DNA from: CADEFQ01 sp050185195
Lineage (GTDB): Bacteria; Pseudomonadota; Gammaproteobacteria; Steroidobacterales; Steroidobacteraceae
Direction of reading: 5' to 3'
DNA length: 64,000 nt
Assembly: GCA_050185195.1 (NCBI GenBank)
Contig: JBFWZQ010000006.1
Span: 1 to 64,000, forward strand
The translations under genes and the position numbers were made by a program. Positions 34,814 through 43,837 of the stretch are shown piece by piece. The notes under the pieces were generated by a model. It made no database searches and was not told the DNA's origin. It saw only the letters and a list, made by a program, of their open reading frames with translations. Numbering within the stretch: position 1 is the stretch's first letter; every line of letters begins with the position of its first letter.

Positions 34814-35569
34814 ATGCATGCGCCCGACATCAGATTCGTGCTGGTAGGCACCCAGCACCCCGGCAACATCGGCGCGGTCGCCCGGGCCATGAAGAACATG
34901 GCACTCGAGCGGCTGGTGCTGGTGCGGCCGCGGGAGTTCCCGCATGCCGAGGCGGTCGCCCGCGCGTCGGGGGCCGGAGACATCCTGGCCGCGGCCCGTG
35001 TGGTGGACAGCCTCGATGCGGCGATCGGCGATTGCGGGCTCGTGATCGCGACCACCGCGCGCGAGCGCGAGTACAACCACCGCGTGATCGACGTGCACGA
35101 CGCCGCGTTGCGTGTCGTCCGGGAGGCGGCGCACGGTCCGGTCGCGGTGCTGTTCGGCGGCGAGCGGGCGGGGCTGTCGAACGACGAGATCGACGCCGCG
35201 CACCTGCTCGCGCGCATCCCCGCCAATCCCGCCTACACGTCGCTCAACATCGCGATGGCCGCGCAGCTGATCGCCTACGAGATCCATCGCGCGCGCGGTG
35301 CGCGCGTGGAGGCGGCGCCGGGTGCGGTGCCGCTTGCGACGGTGAACGAAATGGAACATTTCTTCGGGCACCTCGAGGCAGTACTCGCGGAAATCGATTT
35401 TCGCGATCGCACCGCGAGTGGCACGAACCTCAAGCAGCGGCTGCGGCGCCTGTTCCAGCGCGCGGAGATGGACCAGAACGAGGTGAATATCCTGCGCGGC
35501 GTGCTCGCCGCGGTGCAGGGCAGGCGCAAGGTCGCGGGCAGCAAGTGCCCACCCGGCAAGCCGCGATGA
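34814..35569 (+). CDS. trmJ: tRNA (cytidine/uridine-2'-O-)-methyltransferase TrmJ
   Basis: The 251-residue SPOUT methyltransferase modifies position 32 of tRNA using SAM. The N-terminal FVLVGTQHPGNIGAVARAMKNM and the knot motifs FGGERAGLSNDEI and NPAYTSLNIAMAAQLIAYE are clear. A TACAAT box at 34802-34807 lies only 6 nt before ATG 34814 and there is no ribosome site, so a leaderless message is possible. Its TGA overlaps the start of the cysteine desulfurase gene (ATGA). Confidence 0.93.
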   Translation: MHAPDIRFVLVGTQHPGNIGAVARAMKNMALERLVLVRPREFPHAEAVARASGAGDILAAARVVDSLDAAIGDCGLVIATTAREREYNHRVIDVHDAALRVVREAAHGPVAVLFGGERAGLSNDEIDAAHLLARIPANPAYTSLNIAMAAQLIAYEIHRARGARVEAAPGAVPLATVNEMEHFFGHLEAVLAEIDFRDRTASGTNLKQRLRRLFQRAEMDQNEVNILRGVLAAVQGRRKVAGSKCPPGKPR

Positions 35570-36735
35570 GTGCCGCAGGTCCCGTGCGCCCCGTCTACCT
35601 CGACAATGCCGCCACGACCGCGGTCGATCCGCGCGTCGCCGCGGTGATGGCGGAGTGCCTCACCGAAGGCGGTGTGTTCGGCAATGCCGCGTCGACGACC
35701 CATCCCTACGGACGCGAGGCGGCGGCGCGGATCGAAGCGGCGCGCGCGGACGTGGCCGGCCTCGTGGGCGCGCAGCCGGGCGAAATAGTGTTCACATCGG
35801 GCGCGACCGAGGCGTCGAATCTCGCGATCCTCGGCACCGCACGCGCCAACGCCGATCGGCGCCGCCATCTCGTCACCGTACGTACCGAACATCGGGCAAC
35901 GCTCGATCCGATGCGCCAGCTCGAGAAAGAAGGCTACTCCGTGACCTGGCTCACGCCGGATCGCGACGGGCGCGTCACAGCCGGCGCCGTGCGCGCGGTG
36001 CTTCGGCCCGAGACGCTGCTTGCCTCCGTCATGCACGTGAACAACGAGACTGGTGCCGTGCAGGATGTCGTGGCGATCGGCGAGGCTTGCCGTGCGGCCG
36101 GCGTGCTGTTCCACAGCGATCTCGCGCAGGGCGTGGGCAAGCTGCCGACGCCCTTCGCGGACCGGCTCGATTTCGCCTCGTTCACGGCCCACAAGATCCA
36201 TGGTCCGAAGGGCATCGGTGCGTTGTTCGTGGCGGCCACCGCCCGCGCCTGGATCGCACCGATCGTGTTCGGAGGTGGCCAGGAGCGCGGCCTGCGTTCG
36301 GGCACGCTACCCACCCACCAGATCGCAGGTTTCGGGTGCGCCTGCGGGCTCGCGCGGGCAGAAGGCGACGCGGATGCCACGCGCATGGGGGCGCTGCGCG
36401 CGACGCTGTGGAAATCGCTGGAAGGCCTGCCGGGCGCGCGGTTGAACAGTCCGCTCGCGGACGGCTCGCCCGCGATCCTCAATGTGTCGTTCGAAGGGGT
36501 CGAGGGAGAGAGCCTCGTCGCGGCGCTCGACGGCATCGCGGTCTCGACCGGATCGGCCTGCAGTTCGGCGACGGGCGAGCCTTCCTATGTGCTGCGCGCC
36601 CTCGGGCGCGATCCGGAACTCGCGCAGGGCTCGCTGCGCTTCAGCCTCGGCCGCTACACCACTGCGGCCGACATCGAACGGGCAGGAGATGCCGTGCGTC
36701 GTGCCGTGACGCGCCTGCGCGGTGCCGCGCCGTGA
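35566..36735 (+). CDS. Cysteine desulfurase (IscS/NifS family)
   Basis: The 389-residue PLP enzyme removes sulfur from cysteine as a persulfide for Fe-S clusters and tRNA thiolation. The PLP lysine is Lys210 in FTAHKIHGPKGIGALF, and the catalytic loop cysteine is Cys332 in STGSACSSATGEPSYVLRALG. The N-terminus YLDNAATTAVDPRV is classical. It sits where iscS lies in the Pseudomonas suhB-trmJ-isc-ndk order, but iscR and cysE are missing. Starts and stops overlap with trmJ and the following IscU-like gene, so the three are translationally coupled. Confidence 0.93.
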   Translation: MSAAGPVRPVYLDNAATTAVDPRVAAVMAECLTEGGVFGNAASTTHPYGREAAARIEAARADVAGLVGAQPGEIVFTSGATEASNLAILGTARANADRRRHLVTVRTEHRATLDPMRQLEKEGYSVTWLTPDRDGRVTAGAVRAVLRPETLLASVMHVNNETGAVQDVVAIGEACRAAGVLFHSDLAQGVGKLPTPFADRLDFASFTAHKIHGPKGIGALFVAATARAWIAPIVFGGGQERGLRSGTLPTHQIAGFGCACGLARAEGDADATRMGALRATLWKSLEGLPGARLNSPLADGSPAILNVSFEGVEGESLVAALDGIAVSTGSACSSATGEPSYVLRALGRDPELAQGSLRFSLGRYTTAADIERAGDAVRRAVTRLRGAAP

Positions 36736-37157
36736 GCGTAGCGCCGTTTGCCGCCGGGATCGGGGATAGCCTGAGTCCGCTCGCCCGTGAGTTCTTCGAC
36801 CGGCTCGCCCACGCGGGCCGATTCCCGCAGGGCGGGCCCGTGGTGAGTGGCGAGGCCGGCCTTGAGGCCACCGGCACCCGGGTGCGTTTCCACCTGCTCC
36901 TTGCCGGCCCGGTGGTGGCCGAGGCGCGGTTCCAGGCTTATGGTTGCCCGCACACGTTGGCCGTCGCGAGCTGGCTCGCCGGCGAGCTCGCCGGGCGCCG
37001 GCGCGAGGCGCTCGTGCCGGGTACCCCGGCGGACTGGGCCGGCCGTTTCGAGGTGCCCGTGGCCAAGCTCGGCCGCCTGCTGGTGGTCGAGGACGCCCTG
37101 CGGGACTGCATCGCGAATTGGCCCCCCCAGGCCCCCCCGGCGGGCCAGGCGTCGTAA
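36732..37157 (+). CDS. Divergent IscU/NifU-N-like protein lacking most cluster ligands
   Basis: The 141-residue protein aligns with the scaffold fold: ARFQAYGCPHTLAVASWLAGEL corresponds to the central IscU cysteine helix, and KLGRLLVVEDALRDCIANW to the C-terminal helix. Only the middle cysteine is kept (Cys72). The first ligand with its GACGD context is absent, and the position of the third carries Arg/Leu. Another cysteine (Cys126) lies elsewhere. It may serve as a sulfur-accepting partner of the desulfurase rather than a scaffold. The start is a GTG at 36732 overlapping the desulfurase stop. The gene order, not function, supports the family call. Confidence 0.75.
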   Translation: MSVAPFAAGIGDSLSPLAREFFDRLAHAGRFPQGGPVVSGEAGLEATGTRVRFHLLLAGPVVAEARFQAYGCPHTLAVASWLAGELAGRRREALVPGTPADWAGRFEVPVAKLGRLLVVEDALRDCIANWPPQAPPAGQAS

Positions 37158-37166
37158 GATGGCCGC

Positions 37167-37490
37167 ATGAGCATCCACCTGACCCCGTCGGCCGCGGAAC
37201 GCGTCAAGACCTTCATCGCCTCGCGCGGCAAGGGGCTCGGCCTGCGTCTCGCGGTGCGCAAGACGGGCTGCTCGGGCTTCGCCTACGTCGTCAATTACGC
37301 CGATGAGGCGCACCCCGACGACCGGGTTTTCGAGGACCATGGCGTGAAAGTCTTCGTCGACCCCGAGAGCCTGCCGCTGGTCGAGGGCACGACCGTGGAT
37401 TTCGTCCGGCAGGGCCTCAACGAGGCGTTCCGCTTCTCGAACCCCAACGTCCGGGGCGAATGCGGCTGCGGGGAGAGCTTCAGCGTGTAA
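37167..37490 (+). CDS. iscA: A-type Fe-S carrier protein
   Basis: The 107-residue protein has the three cysteines of A-type carriers: Cys35 in KTGCSGFAYVV, and Cys99 and Cys101 in GECGCGESF. Such proteins accept or carry Fe-S clusters or iron. It closes the condensed desulfurase-IscU-like-IscA set. The ISC chaperones hscBA and ferredoxin fdx, usually following, are missing; the next gene is ndk after 36 nt. Calling it IscA rather than ErpA follows from position. Confidence 0.9.
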   Translation: MSIHLTPSAAERVKTFIASRGKGLGLRLAVRKTGCSGFAYVVNYADEAHPDDRVFEDHGVKVFVDPESLPLVEGTTVDFVRQGLNEAFRFSNPNVRGECGCGESFSV

Positions 37491-37526
37491 ACTAGCGGGT
37501 TTGCAGGCCAAACCCGAGGAATACGC

Positions 37527-37955
37527 ATGGCGCTCGAGCGCACCTTTTCCATCGTCAAGCCGGACGGCGTGACGCGCAATCTCATCGGCGAAGTGGTACG
37601 ACGTCTCGAGGCTGCCGGCCTCAAGGTCATCGGCAGCCGCATGGTCCGCCTCACGAAGGGCGAAGCCGAAGGTTTTTACGCCGTGCACCGCGAGCGACCC
37701 TTCTTCAACGACCTCGTGCGTTACATGACCTCGGGTCCCGTGGTCCTGCAGGTGCTCGAAGGCGAGGGTGCCGTGGCGAAGAACCGCGAAGTGATGGGCG
37801 CCACCGATCCCAAGAAGGCCGCGCCGGGCACGATCCGCGCGGACCTTGCCGAGAGCATCGAGGCAAATACCGTGCACGGATCCGATTCCGTGGACAACGC
37901 GAAGATCGAGATCGACTACTTCTTCAAGGCCGCGGATATCTGCCCGCGCGGCTGA
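37527..37955 (+). CDS. ndk: Nucleoside diphosphate kinase
   Basis: The 142-residue enzyme transfers the gamma phosphate between nucleoside triphosphates and diphosphates. It has the N-terminal ERTFSIVKPDGVTRN and the phosphohistidine at His117 in NTVHGSDS. The length is typical. The gene lies between iscA and rlmN, as in Pseudomonas and Xanthomonas. Confidence 0.97.
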   Translation: MALERTFSIVKPDGVTRNLIGEVVRRLEAAGLKVIGSRMVRLTKGEAEGFYAVHRERPFFNDLVRYMTSGPVVLQVLEGEGAVAKNREVMGATDPKKAAPGTIRADLAESIEANTVHGSDSVDNAKIEIDYFFKAADICPRG

Positions 37956-38006
37956 GGGCCCGAGGGCGACGAGCTGCGGGCTACGGGCGACGGGCAAGAG
38001 AACGTA

Positions 38007-39146
38007 ATGTTTACTGAGTTGGCTGGTCAGCAACGCGTCAACCTGCTCGGGCTCGAGAAGCCCGCGCTCGAGGCGTTCGTCGGCACGCTCGGCAGCAAGC
38101 CGTTCCGGGCCCGGCAGCTCATGCAGTGGGTCTACGGCCGCGGCGAGTCGCGCTTCGAGGCGATGACCGACCTCGCGAAGGACTTCCGGGCGCTCCTCGC
38201 GGAGCGCGCGGAAGTGCGCGCGCCCGAAATCGTGACCGCACAGCGTTCGGCCGACGGCACGCGCAAGTGGCTGCTGCGGGCCGATGCGACCCAGGCGATC
38301 GAGATGGTGTACATCCCCGAGGAGGGGCGCGGCACCCTGTGCATCTCCTCGCAGGTCGGCTGCGCGCTCGATTGTTCGTTCTGCTCGACCGCGCAGCAGG
38401 GTTTCAACAGGAACCTCAGCACCGCGGAGATCGTCGGCCAGGTGTGGCTCGCCGAGCGCGAGCTCGAGCGCGATTTCGTGCCGCCGCCGGGCGCCTCGCC
38501 GGGCCAGCGCGCGATCACCAATGTCGTGCTGATGGGCATGGGCGAGCCGCTCGCGAACTTCAGGAACGTCGTGCCCGCGCTGCGGATCTTCACCGACGAT
38601 TTCGGCTTCGACATCTCGCGCCGGCGCGTCACGCTCTCGACGTCGGGCCTCGTGCCGCAGATCTACAGGCTCGCCGAGGAAACGAATGTCGCGCTCGCGG
38701 TGTCGCTGCACGCGCCGACCGACGAACTGCGGAGCGTTCTCGTGCCGATCAACCGCAAGCACCCGATCGCCGAGCTGCTCGAGGCCTGCTGGCACTATCT
38801 CGATGAGCAGAACGGCCGCAGCGTCACCTTCGAGTACGTGATGCTCGAGGGCGTGAACGACGGCGTCGAGCATGCGCGCGGCCTCGTGCGCCTGCTGCAG
38901 GGCCGTCCGGCGAAGCTCAACCTGATTCCGTTCAACCCGTTCCCGGGTACGCAGTATCGCCGCTCGAGCGCGGCGGCGATCCACGCGTTCCGCGACGAGC
39001 TGCTGTCGCACGGTGTCCTTGCGACGATCCGCCGCACGCGCGGCGACGATATCGACGCCGCGTGCGGGCAGCTCGCGGGCCGTGTCCAGAACCGCACCAC
39101 GGTGCGCCTCGGCAACAAGATGATCGGCGTGGCGGTGGCGACATGA
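38007..39146 (+). CDS. rlmN: Dual-specificity RNA methyltransferase RlmN
   Basis: The 379-residue radical-SAM enzyme methylates A2503 of 23S rRNA and A37 of some tRNAs. The 4Fe-4S ligands are Cys119, Cys123 and Cys126 in CALDCSFCSTAQQGFNRN. Further family blocks are NVVLMGMGEPL and the C-terminal TTVRLGNKMIG region; the methyl-carrying cysteine lies in GDDIDAACGQLAG. It is followed by pilF with a 4-nt overlap. Confidence 0.95.
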   Translation: MFTELAGQQRVNLLGLEKPALEAFVGTLGSKPFRARQLMQWVYGRGESRFEAMTDLAKDFRALLAERAEVRAPEIVTAQRSADGTRKWLLRADATQAIEMVYIPEEGRGTLCISSQVGCALDCSFCSTAQQGFNRNLSTAEIVGQVWLAERELERDFVPPPGASPGQRAITNVVLMGMGEPLANFRNVVPALRIFTDDFGFDISRRRVTLSTSGLVPQIYRLAEETNVALAVSLHAPTDELRSVLVPINRKHPIAELLEACWHYLDEQNGRSVTFEYVMLEGVNDGVEHARGLVRLLQGRPAKLNLIPFNPFPGTQYRRSSAAAIHAFRDELLSHGVLATIRRTRGDDIDAACGQLAGRVQNRTTVRLGNKMIGVAVAT

Positions 39147-39904
39147 ATGCAAATCGTATCGCGGCCGGCTCGCTGGCCGCACTGCTGCTCGCGGCGTGTG
39201 CGACGGGTGGGAGCGGCTCGGAGCGTTCCGCCGAAAGTGCGGCCAGTTACAACGTGCAACTGGGCTATGCGTACATGAGGCAGGGCAACCTGCCGCTCGC
39301 CAAGGAGAAACTCGAGCGCGCCGGGAAACAGGATGCGTCGAACCCGGACGTGCACAGTGCGCTCGGCCTCCTGTACGAGCGCCTCGGCGATCCGAAGCGG
39401 GCCGACCGGCACTTCGAGACGGCATTGCGCCTGGCGCCGAAGGATCCGGAGATCGAGAACAACTACGCGATCTACCTGTGTCGCAATGGTCGCGCCGAGG
39501 AAGGCGTCCGGCACTTCGAGTCGGCGGCACGCAATCCGCTCTACCGTACGCCCGCGACCGCTTTCACGAACGCGGGCGTCTGCCTGCGTGGCGACGGCCG
39601 CCTCGCCGAGGCCGAGAAGAATTTCCTGCGGGCGCTCCAGGTGATGCCGAACAGCGCGGAAGCGGCGTTCCAGCTCGGCGACTTGCACCTGCAGCAGGGC
39701 GCGACAGCCGAGGCGCGCGCCGAGATCGATCGTTTCCTCGGTGCCTTCCGTGCCACGCCCGACCTGCTGCTGCTGCGCGTGCGGATCGCACGCGCCACGG
39801 GCGACAAGCTCGAGGAAGAGAAATTCTCGCGCCGCCTGCTCATGGATTTTCCCGACACCGACCAGGCGCGGTCGCTCTCCGCATCGGCTCGCAATCCGGG
39901 ATGA
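39143..39904 (+). CDS. pilF: Type IV pilus biogenesis/stability lipoprotein PilF (PilW)
   Basis: The 253-residue TPR lipoprotein has lipobox LLLAAC near residue 19 and about five to six TPR units, starting at SYNVQLGYAYMRQGNLPLA. It pilots the PilQ secretin to the outer membrane. Its place between rlmN and rodZ matches Pseudomonas. The start and stop overlap those of the neighbours, so this part of the operon is tightly coupled. No other pilus genes are in the window. Confidence 0.92.
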   Translation: MNANRIAAGSLAALLLAACATGGSGSERSAESAASYNVQLGYAYMRQGNLPLAKEKLERAGKQDASNPDVHSALGLLYERLGDPKRADRHFETALRLAPKDPEIENNYAIYLCRNGRAEEGVRHFESAARNPLYRTPATAFTNAGVCLRGDGRLAEAEKNFLRALQVMPNSAEAAFQLGDLHLQQGATAEARAEIDRFLGAFRATPDLLLLRVRIARATGDKLEEEKFSRRLLMDFPDTDQARSLSASARNPG

Positions 39905-40746
39905 CCGACCCGACCGGCGCAATCCAGGGCGAGGGCATCGGCGCGCGGCTGCGAGCCGCGCGCGAGCGCGCGGGCTTGAGTTCGTTGCAGGCGGCCGCGA
40001 AGCTGCACCTCGAGCCGCGCGCCATCGAGGCGCTCGAGGCGGGGGACTTCGCGGTGCTCGGCGCGCCCGTGTACGTGCGCGGCCACCTGCGTCGTTACGC
40101 GGAGTTGATCGATGCACCGGTCGAAGAACTGCTGCAGGCTTACAGCGCGCAGGCGGCTGACAGCGCCATGCCCGATCCTGCCTTGATGAAGGCCACCGTT
40201 CCGGTGCATCCGCCGCGCCAGCTTGCAGGTCCCGTGGTCGGGGTCATCGTGGCGGCCACGGTGATGGCGGGGATCTGGCTCGCCCTGAAGGGGCTGCCGA
40301 ATGCCGCGCGCCCGGGCACCACGCCGGCTGCCGCCGACGTCCCGCCGGTCACTCGTGCGCCGCAGCCGGCCGCGGCGCCCGACGCGGTGCCGGCCGAGGC
40401 GCTGGCCGTCATGCCCGCGGCGCCCGCGCCTGCAGCCGAAGGGGTGTCCGTGGCGGAGGCGCCGCCCGCCGACACGCAGCGGTTGCACCTGCGGCTGACG
40501 GTCAGCGTCGACTCCTGGGTCGAGGCCTACGATGCGGCCGGCAAGCGCCTCTACTACGACCTCGCGCGCGCGCCGGTGAACCTGTCGCTGGCGGGCGTGC
40601 CGCCGCTGCGGGTGCTGCTGGGCAATGTGGCGGGCGTCGCCCTCGAAGTCGATGGCCGGCGGATCGAAGTGCCGGCGGGCGTGCGCCATGGCCGCAGTGC
40701 GCGCTTTCATGTGTCGACGGGTGGCGTGGTGAGTGCCGCGACATGA
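39901..40746 (+). CDS. rodZ: Cell-shape protein RodZ-like (HTH-TM-DUF4115)
   Basis: The 281-residue protein has a cytoplasmic helix-turn-helix (residues about 12-75, GIGARLRAARERAGLSSLQAA), one transmembrane helix (GPVVGVIVAATVMAGIWLA, about 103-121), an Ala/Pro-rich linker, and the periplasmic DUF4115 domain (LRLTVSVDSWVEAYDAAGKRL). RodZ links MreB to the elongation machinery. In E. coli and Pseudomonas ispG follows; here hisS follows directly with a 4-nt overlap. Confidence 0.9.
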   Translation: MTDPTGAIQGEGIGARLRAARERAGLSSLQAAAKLHLEPRAIEALEAGDFAVLGAPVYVRGHLRRYAELIDAPVEELLQAYSAQAADSAMPDPALMKATVPVHPPRQLAGPVVGVIVAATVMAGIWLALKGLPNAARPGTTPAAADVPPVTRAPQPAAAPDAVPAEALAVMPAAPAPAAEGVSVAEAPPADTQRLHLRLTVSVDSWVEAYDAAGKRLYYDLARAPVNLSLAGVPPLRVLLGNVAGVALEVDGRRIEVPAGVRHGRSARFHVSTGGVVSAAT

Positions 40747-42017
40747 CGGGCGCCATCCAGCCAATCCGCGGCATGAACGACGTGCTGCCCGCCGAGATCG
40801 GGCTGTGGCAGCACCTCGAGGCGGCGCTGCGCGAACTCGTCGCGATGTACGGCTACGAGGAAATCCGCGTTCCGGTCGTCGAACACACCGATCTCTTCAA
40901 GCGTTCGATCGGCGAGTTCACCGACATCGTCGAGAAGGAGATGTACACTTTCTGCGACCAGGGTGGCGACAGCCTCACGCTGCGGCCGGAGGCCACCGCC
41001 GGCATCGCGCGCGCGGCCATCTCGAATGGCATGCTGCGCGGGCAGAAGCACAAGCTCTGGTGCATCGGTCCCATGTTCCGCCACGAGCGCCCGCAGAAAG
41101 GGCGCTATCGGCAGTTCCACCAGTTCGACATCGAGGCGCTCGGTTTCGAGGGTCCCGACGTCGATGCCGAGCTGATCGTGATGATGGCGCGTCTCTGGCG
41201 GCGCCTCGGCCTCACTCGCGTCAAGCTGCAGCTGAATTCCCTCGGCACGCCGGAGTCGCGCGCGCTCTATCGCGAGAAGCTCGTGCACTACTTTCGCGGC
41301 CATGAGGCGGCGCTCGACGCCGACAGTCGCCGGCGGCTCGGCGGCAATCCGCTGCGCATCCTCGACAGCAAGAACCCCGACATGCAGGGCATCGTCGCGG
41401 GCGCCCCGCTGATCGTCGATCACCTCGATCCCGTCTCGCGCGTGCATTTCGAAGCCCTGCAGGCGGCGGTGCGTGCCGCGGGCGTGGAATTCACCGTGAA
41501 CCCCCGCCTGGTGCGCGGGCTCGACTATTATTCGCGCACGGTCTTCGAATGGACGACCGACGCGCTCGGCTCGCAGGACGCCGTGTGTTCGGGCGGCCGC
41601 TACGACGGCCTGATCGCCCAGCTCGGCGGCGAGTCGACTCCCGCGATCGGCTTTGCGATGGGAATCGAGCGCGTCGTGGAACTCCTGCGGCAGGCGCAGG
41701 TCGTTCCGGTAGCGCAGGCGCCCGATGCCTATATCGTGGCGCAGGGCGAGCGCGCGGTGACGGCGGCCCTCGCGTTCGCCGAGCGGCTGCGCGACGAGTT
41801 GCCGGGGCGATGGATCGCGCTCGGCCTCGGGGGCGGGAATTTCAAGGCGCAGTTCCGGCGTGCCGATCGCAGCGGCGCGCAGGTCGCGCTGGTGCTCGGC
41901 GAAAGCGAACTCGATCGCGGCGTGGTCGCGATCAAGAACCTGCGCGGTGAGGCGAACCAGATCGAATGCCCGATGGCCGAGGCGAGTGCCCGGCTCGAGG
42001 CTGTCCTGAAGGAGTGA
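40743..42017 (+). CDS. hisS: Histidyl-tRNA synthetase
   Basis: The 424-residue class II aminoacyl-tRNA synthetase shows motif 1 around PIRGMNDVLP, motif 2 (MFRHERPQKGRYRQFHQFD) and the histidine-binding blocks RGLDYYSRTVFEW and GGRYDGL. A C-terminal anticodon-binding domain follows (LALGGGNFKAQFRRADRSGA). Its length is normal. Confidence 0.96.
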   Translation: MTGAIQPIRGMNDVLPAEIGLWQHLEAALRELVAMYGYEEIRVPVVEHTDLFKRSIGEFTDIVEKEMYTFCDQGGDSLTLRPEATAGIARAAISNGMLRGQKHKLWCIGPMFRHERPQKGRYRQFHQFDIEALGFEGPDVDAELIVMMARLWRRLGLTRVKLQLNSLGTPESRALYREKLVHYFRGHEAALDADSRRRLGGNPLRILDSKNPDMQGIVAGAPLIVDHLDPVSRVHFEALQAAVRAAGVEFTVNPRLVRGLDYYSRTVFEWTTDALGSQDAVCSGGRYDGLIAQLGGESTPAIGFAMGIERVVELLRQAQVVPVAQAPDAYIVAQGERAVTAALAFAERLRDELPGRWIALGLGGGNFKAQFRRADRSGAQVALVLGESELDRGVVAIKNLRGEANQIECPMAEASARLEAVLKE

Positions 42018-42020
42018 GCG

Positions 42021-42680
42021 GTGGACGAGTTCATGTCGGAGAGCGAGCAGTGGGAGGCCGTCAAGCGCTGGGTGCGCGAGAACGCCATCTGGGTCGTGGG
42101 GGGCGTCGTGCTGGGCGTGCTCGTGCTCGCGGGCTGGCGGATCTGGCAGGAACGCCTCGAACGGCTCGCGGGCGAGGCAAGCAGCCGTTACGAGCAGGCG
42201 CTCGACGCCTTCGGCCGCAACGACCGCACGCGCGGCCTGACGCTCGTCGATGAGCTGCGACGCGACCATGGCAAATCGCCCTATGCCGACCAGGCAGACC
42301 TGCTGGCCGCGCGTGTCGCGATCGACGCGGGCGAATTCGACCAGGCCGCCCAGCGCCTGAAGCGGGTCATGGACGGCTCGCGGGACGCCGAACTCGCACT
42401 GGTGGCGCGCGGCCGCCTCGCGCGTGTCTATCTCGAGCAGGGCAAGCCCGACGACGCCCTCGCGCTGGTGAAGAGCGCATCGAAAGGTGCGTTCGAACCG
42501 CGTTTCGAGGAAGTCCGCGGCGATGCGCTGCTGGCCAAGGGCGACAAGGCGGGCGCGCTCGCGGCCTATCGCGCGGCGCGGGCCGAAGCGGCCAGCGGCG
42601 CGGTCGATCCGGGCCTGCTCGAACTGAAGATCACTGCACTCGAGCCGGCGAGCGACGCCGCTGTCGCGAAGGCGAATTGA
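42021..42680 (+). CDS. yfgM: YfgM-like TPR membrane protein
   Basis: The 219-residue protein has one N-terminal transmembrane helix (IWVVGGVVLGVLVLAGWRIW, residues about 23-42) and a periplasmic TPR-like region. In E. coli YfgM (AncA) works with PpiD at the SecYEG exit. The start is a GTG at 42021, with AAGGAG 6 nt upstream. It stands between hisS and bamB, its conserved place. Confidence 0.9.
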   Translation: MDEFMSESEQWEAVKRWVRENAIWVVGGVVLGVLVLAGWRIWQERLERLAGEASSRYEQALDAFGRNDRTRGLTLVDELRRDHGKSPYADQADLLAARVAIDAGEFDQAAQRLKRVMDGSRDAELALVARGRLARVYLEQGKPDDALALVKSASKGAFEPRFEEVRGDALLAKGDKAGALAAYRAARAEAASGAVDPGLLELKITALEPASDAAVAKAN

Positions 42681-42681
42681 C

Positions 42682-43815
42682 GTGCGCCGCCTCGCCTGCG
42701 CCGCGCTGCTCCTCGCGCTGGCCGCCTGCTCGAAGGACAAGGAGGTCAATCCGCCGGCCGAACTGGTCGATTTCAAGCAGACGCTGGCGGTGGACCGGGT
42801 GTGGGACGCGAGCGTCGGGGGTGGAGACGCCGCGCTGCGCCTCGGCCTCGGCGTGGCCGTCGTCGCGGATCGCGTGTATGCGGCGGGCCACGGTGGCGAA
42901 GTCACCGCGCTCGCGCTCGCGAGCGGCAAGCCGATCTGGCAGGTAAAGACCAAGGCGCCGCTCAGCGGCAGCACTGGCGCCGACGCGACGCTCGTCGCGG
43001 TCGGCTCGAGCGAGGGCGAGGTGATTGCGCTCTCCGCTGCGAACGGCAGCGCGCTCTGGCGCGTGCGCGTGCGTGGCGAGCTGCTGTCGGCACCGCTCGT
43101 CGCGCCGGCCGCGGTCGTCGTGCGCACGGTCGACGGCCGCCTGGTTGCGCTGTCGCGCGACGATGGCCACGAGTTGTGGAGCGTCGAGCAGCAGATTCCG
43201 CGCCTCACGCTGCGCGGCGCGGCCGCGCCCGTCCTCGCGGGCGACGTCGTCCTGTGTGGCTTCGACAATGGCAAGGTGGTCGGCGCGAGCCTGCGCGACG
43301 GCTCGGTCTTGTGGGAAACGCCGGTGGCGCCGCCGCGCGGGCGCACCGAACTCGAGCGCCTGAGCGATATCGATTCGCGCGTGGAAGTCTCGGGCGACAA
43401 TGTGTTCGCGGTGGGCTTCCAGGGTCGCATCGCCATGCTCGCGCTCGACACCGGGCAGATCTGGTGGTCGCGCGACCTCTCGAGCTACCGCGGGCTTGCG
43501 CTCGAGGGCGACCACCTGTTCGTCGCCACCGCGGAGGGCGACGTCGTCGCCATGGACAGCCGCTCGGGCGGCGAGACCTGGCGGCAGAAGGCGCTCGCGT
43601 ACCGCGGCCTCTCGGCGCCTGCGGTGCTCGGCAACTTCATCGTGGTCGCCGACTTCGAGGGCTACGTGCATTTCCTCGACAAGGCGACGGGCGGAATCGT
43701 CGCACGCGTGAAGTCGGGCGGCACCCGCGTGTCGAACCCACCGATCGTCGCGGGCGACACCGTGATCGTGGTCAACGACGACGGCCGCGTGAGCGCGTTT
43801 CGGGCGAAGGCCTGA
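42682..43815 (+). CDS. bamB: Outer membrane assembly lipoprotein BamB
   Basis: The 377-residue lipoprotein has a lipobox LALAAC (lipidated Cys near residue 16) and an eight-bladed PQQ-like propeller; repeats such as NGSALWRV, DGSVLWETP and TGQIWWSRD are visible. It is part of the BAM complex that inserts beta-barrels into the outer membrane. The start is a GTG at 42682, one nt after the yfgM stop. Confidence 0.94.
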   Translation: MRRLACAALLLALAACSKDKEVNPPAELVDFKQTLAVDRVWDASVGGGDAALRLGLGVAVVADRVYAAGHGGEVTALALASGKPIWQVKTKAPLSGSTGADATLVAVGSSEGEVIALSAANGSALWRVRVRGELLSAPLVAPAAVVVRTVDGRLVALSRDDGHELWSVEQQIPRLTLRGAAAPVLAGDVVLCGFDNGKVVGASLRDGSVLWETPVAPPRGRTELERLSDIDSRVEVSGDNVFAVGFQGRIAMLALDTGQIWWSRDLSSYRGLALEGDHLFVATAEGDVVAMDSRSGGETWRQKALAYRGLSAPAVLGNFIVVADFEGYVHFLDKATGGIVARVKSGGTRVSNPPIVAGDTVIVVNDDGRVSAFRAKA

Positions 43816-43837
43816 GCGCAGGGCGCGCGGTGCCGGA

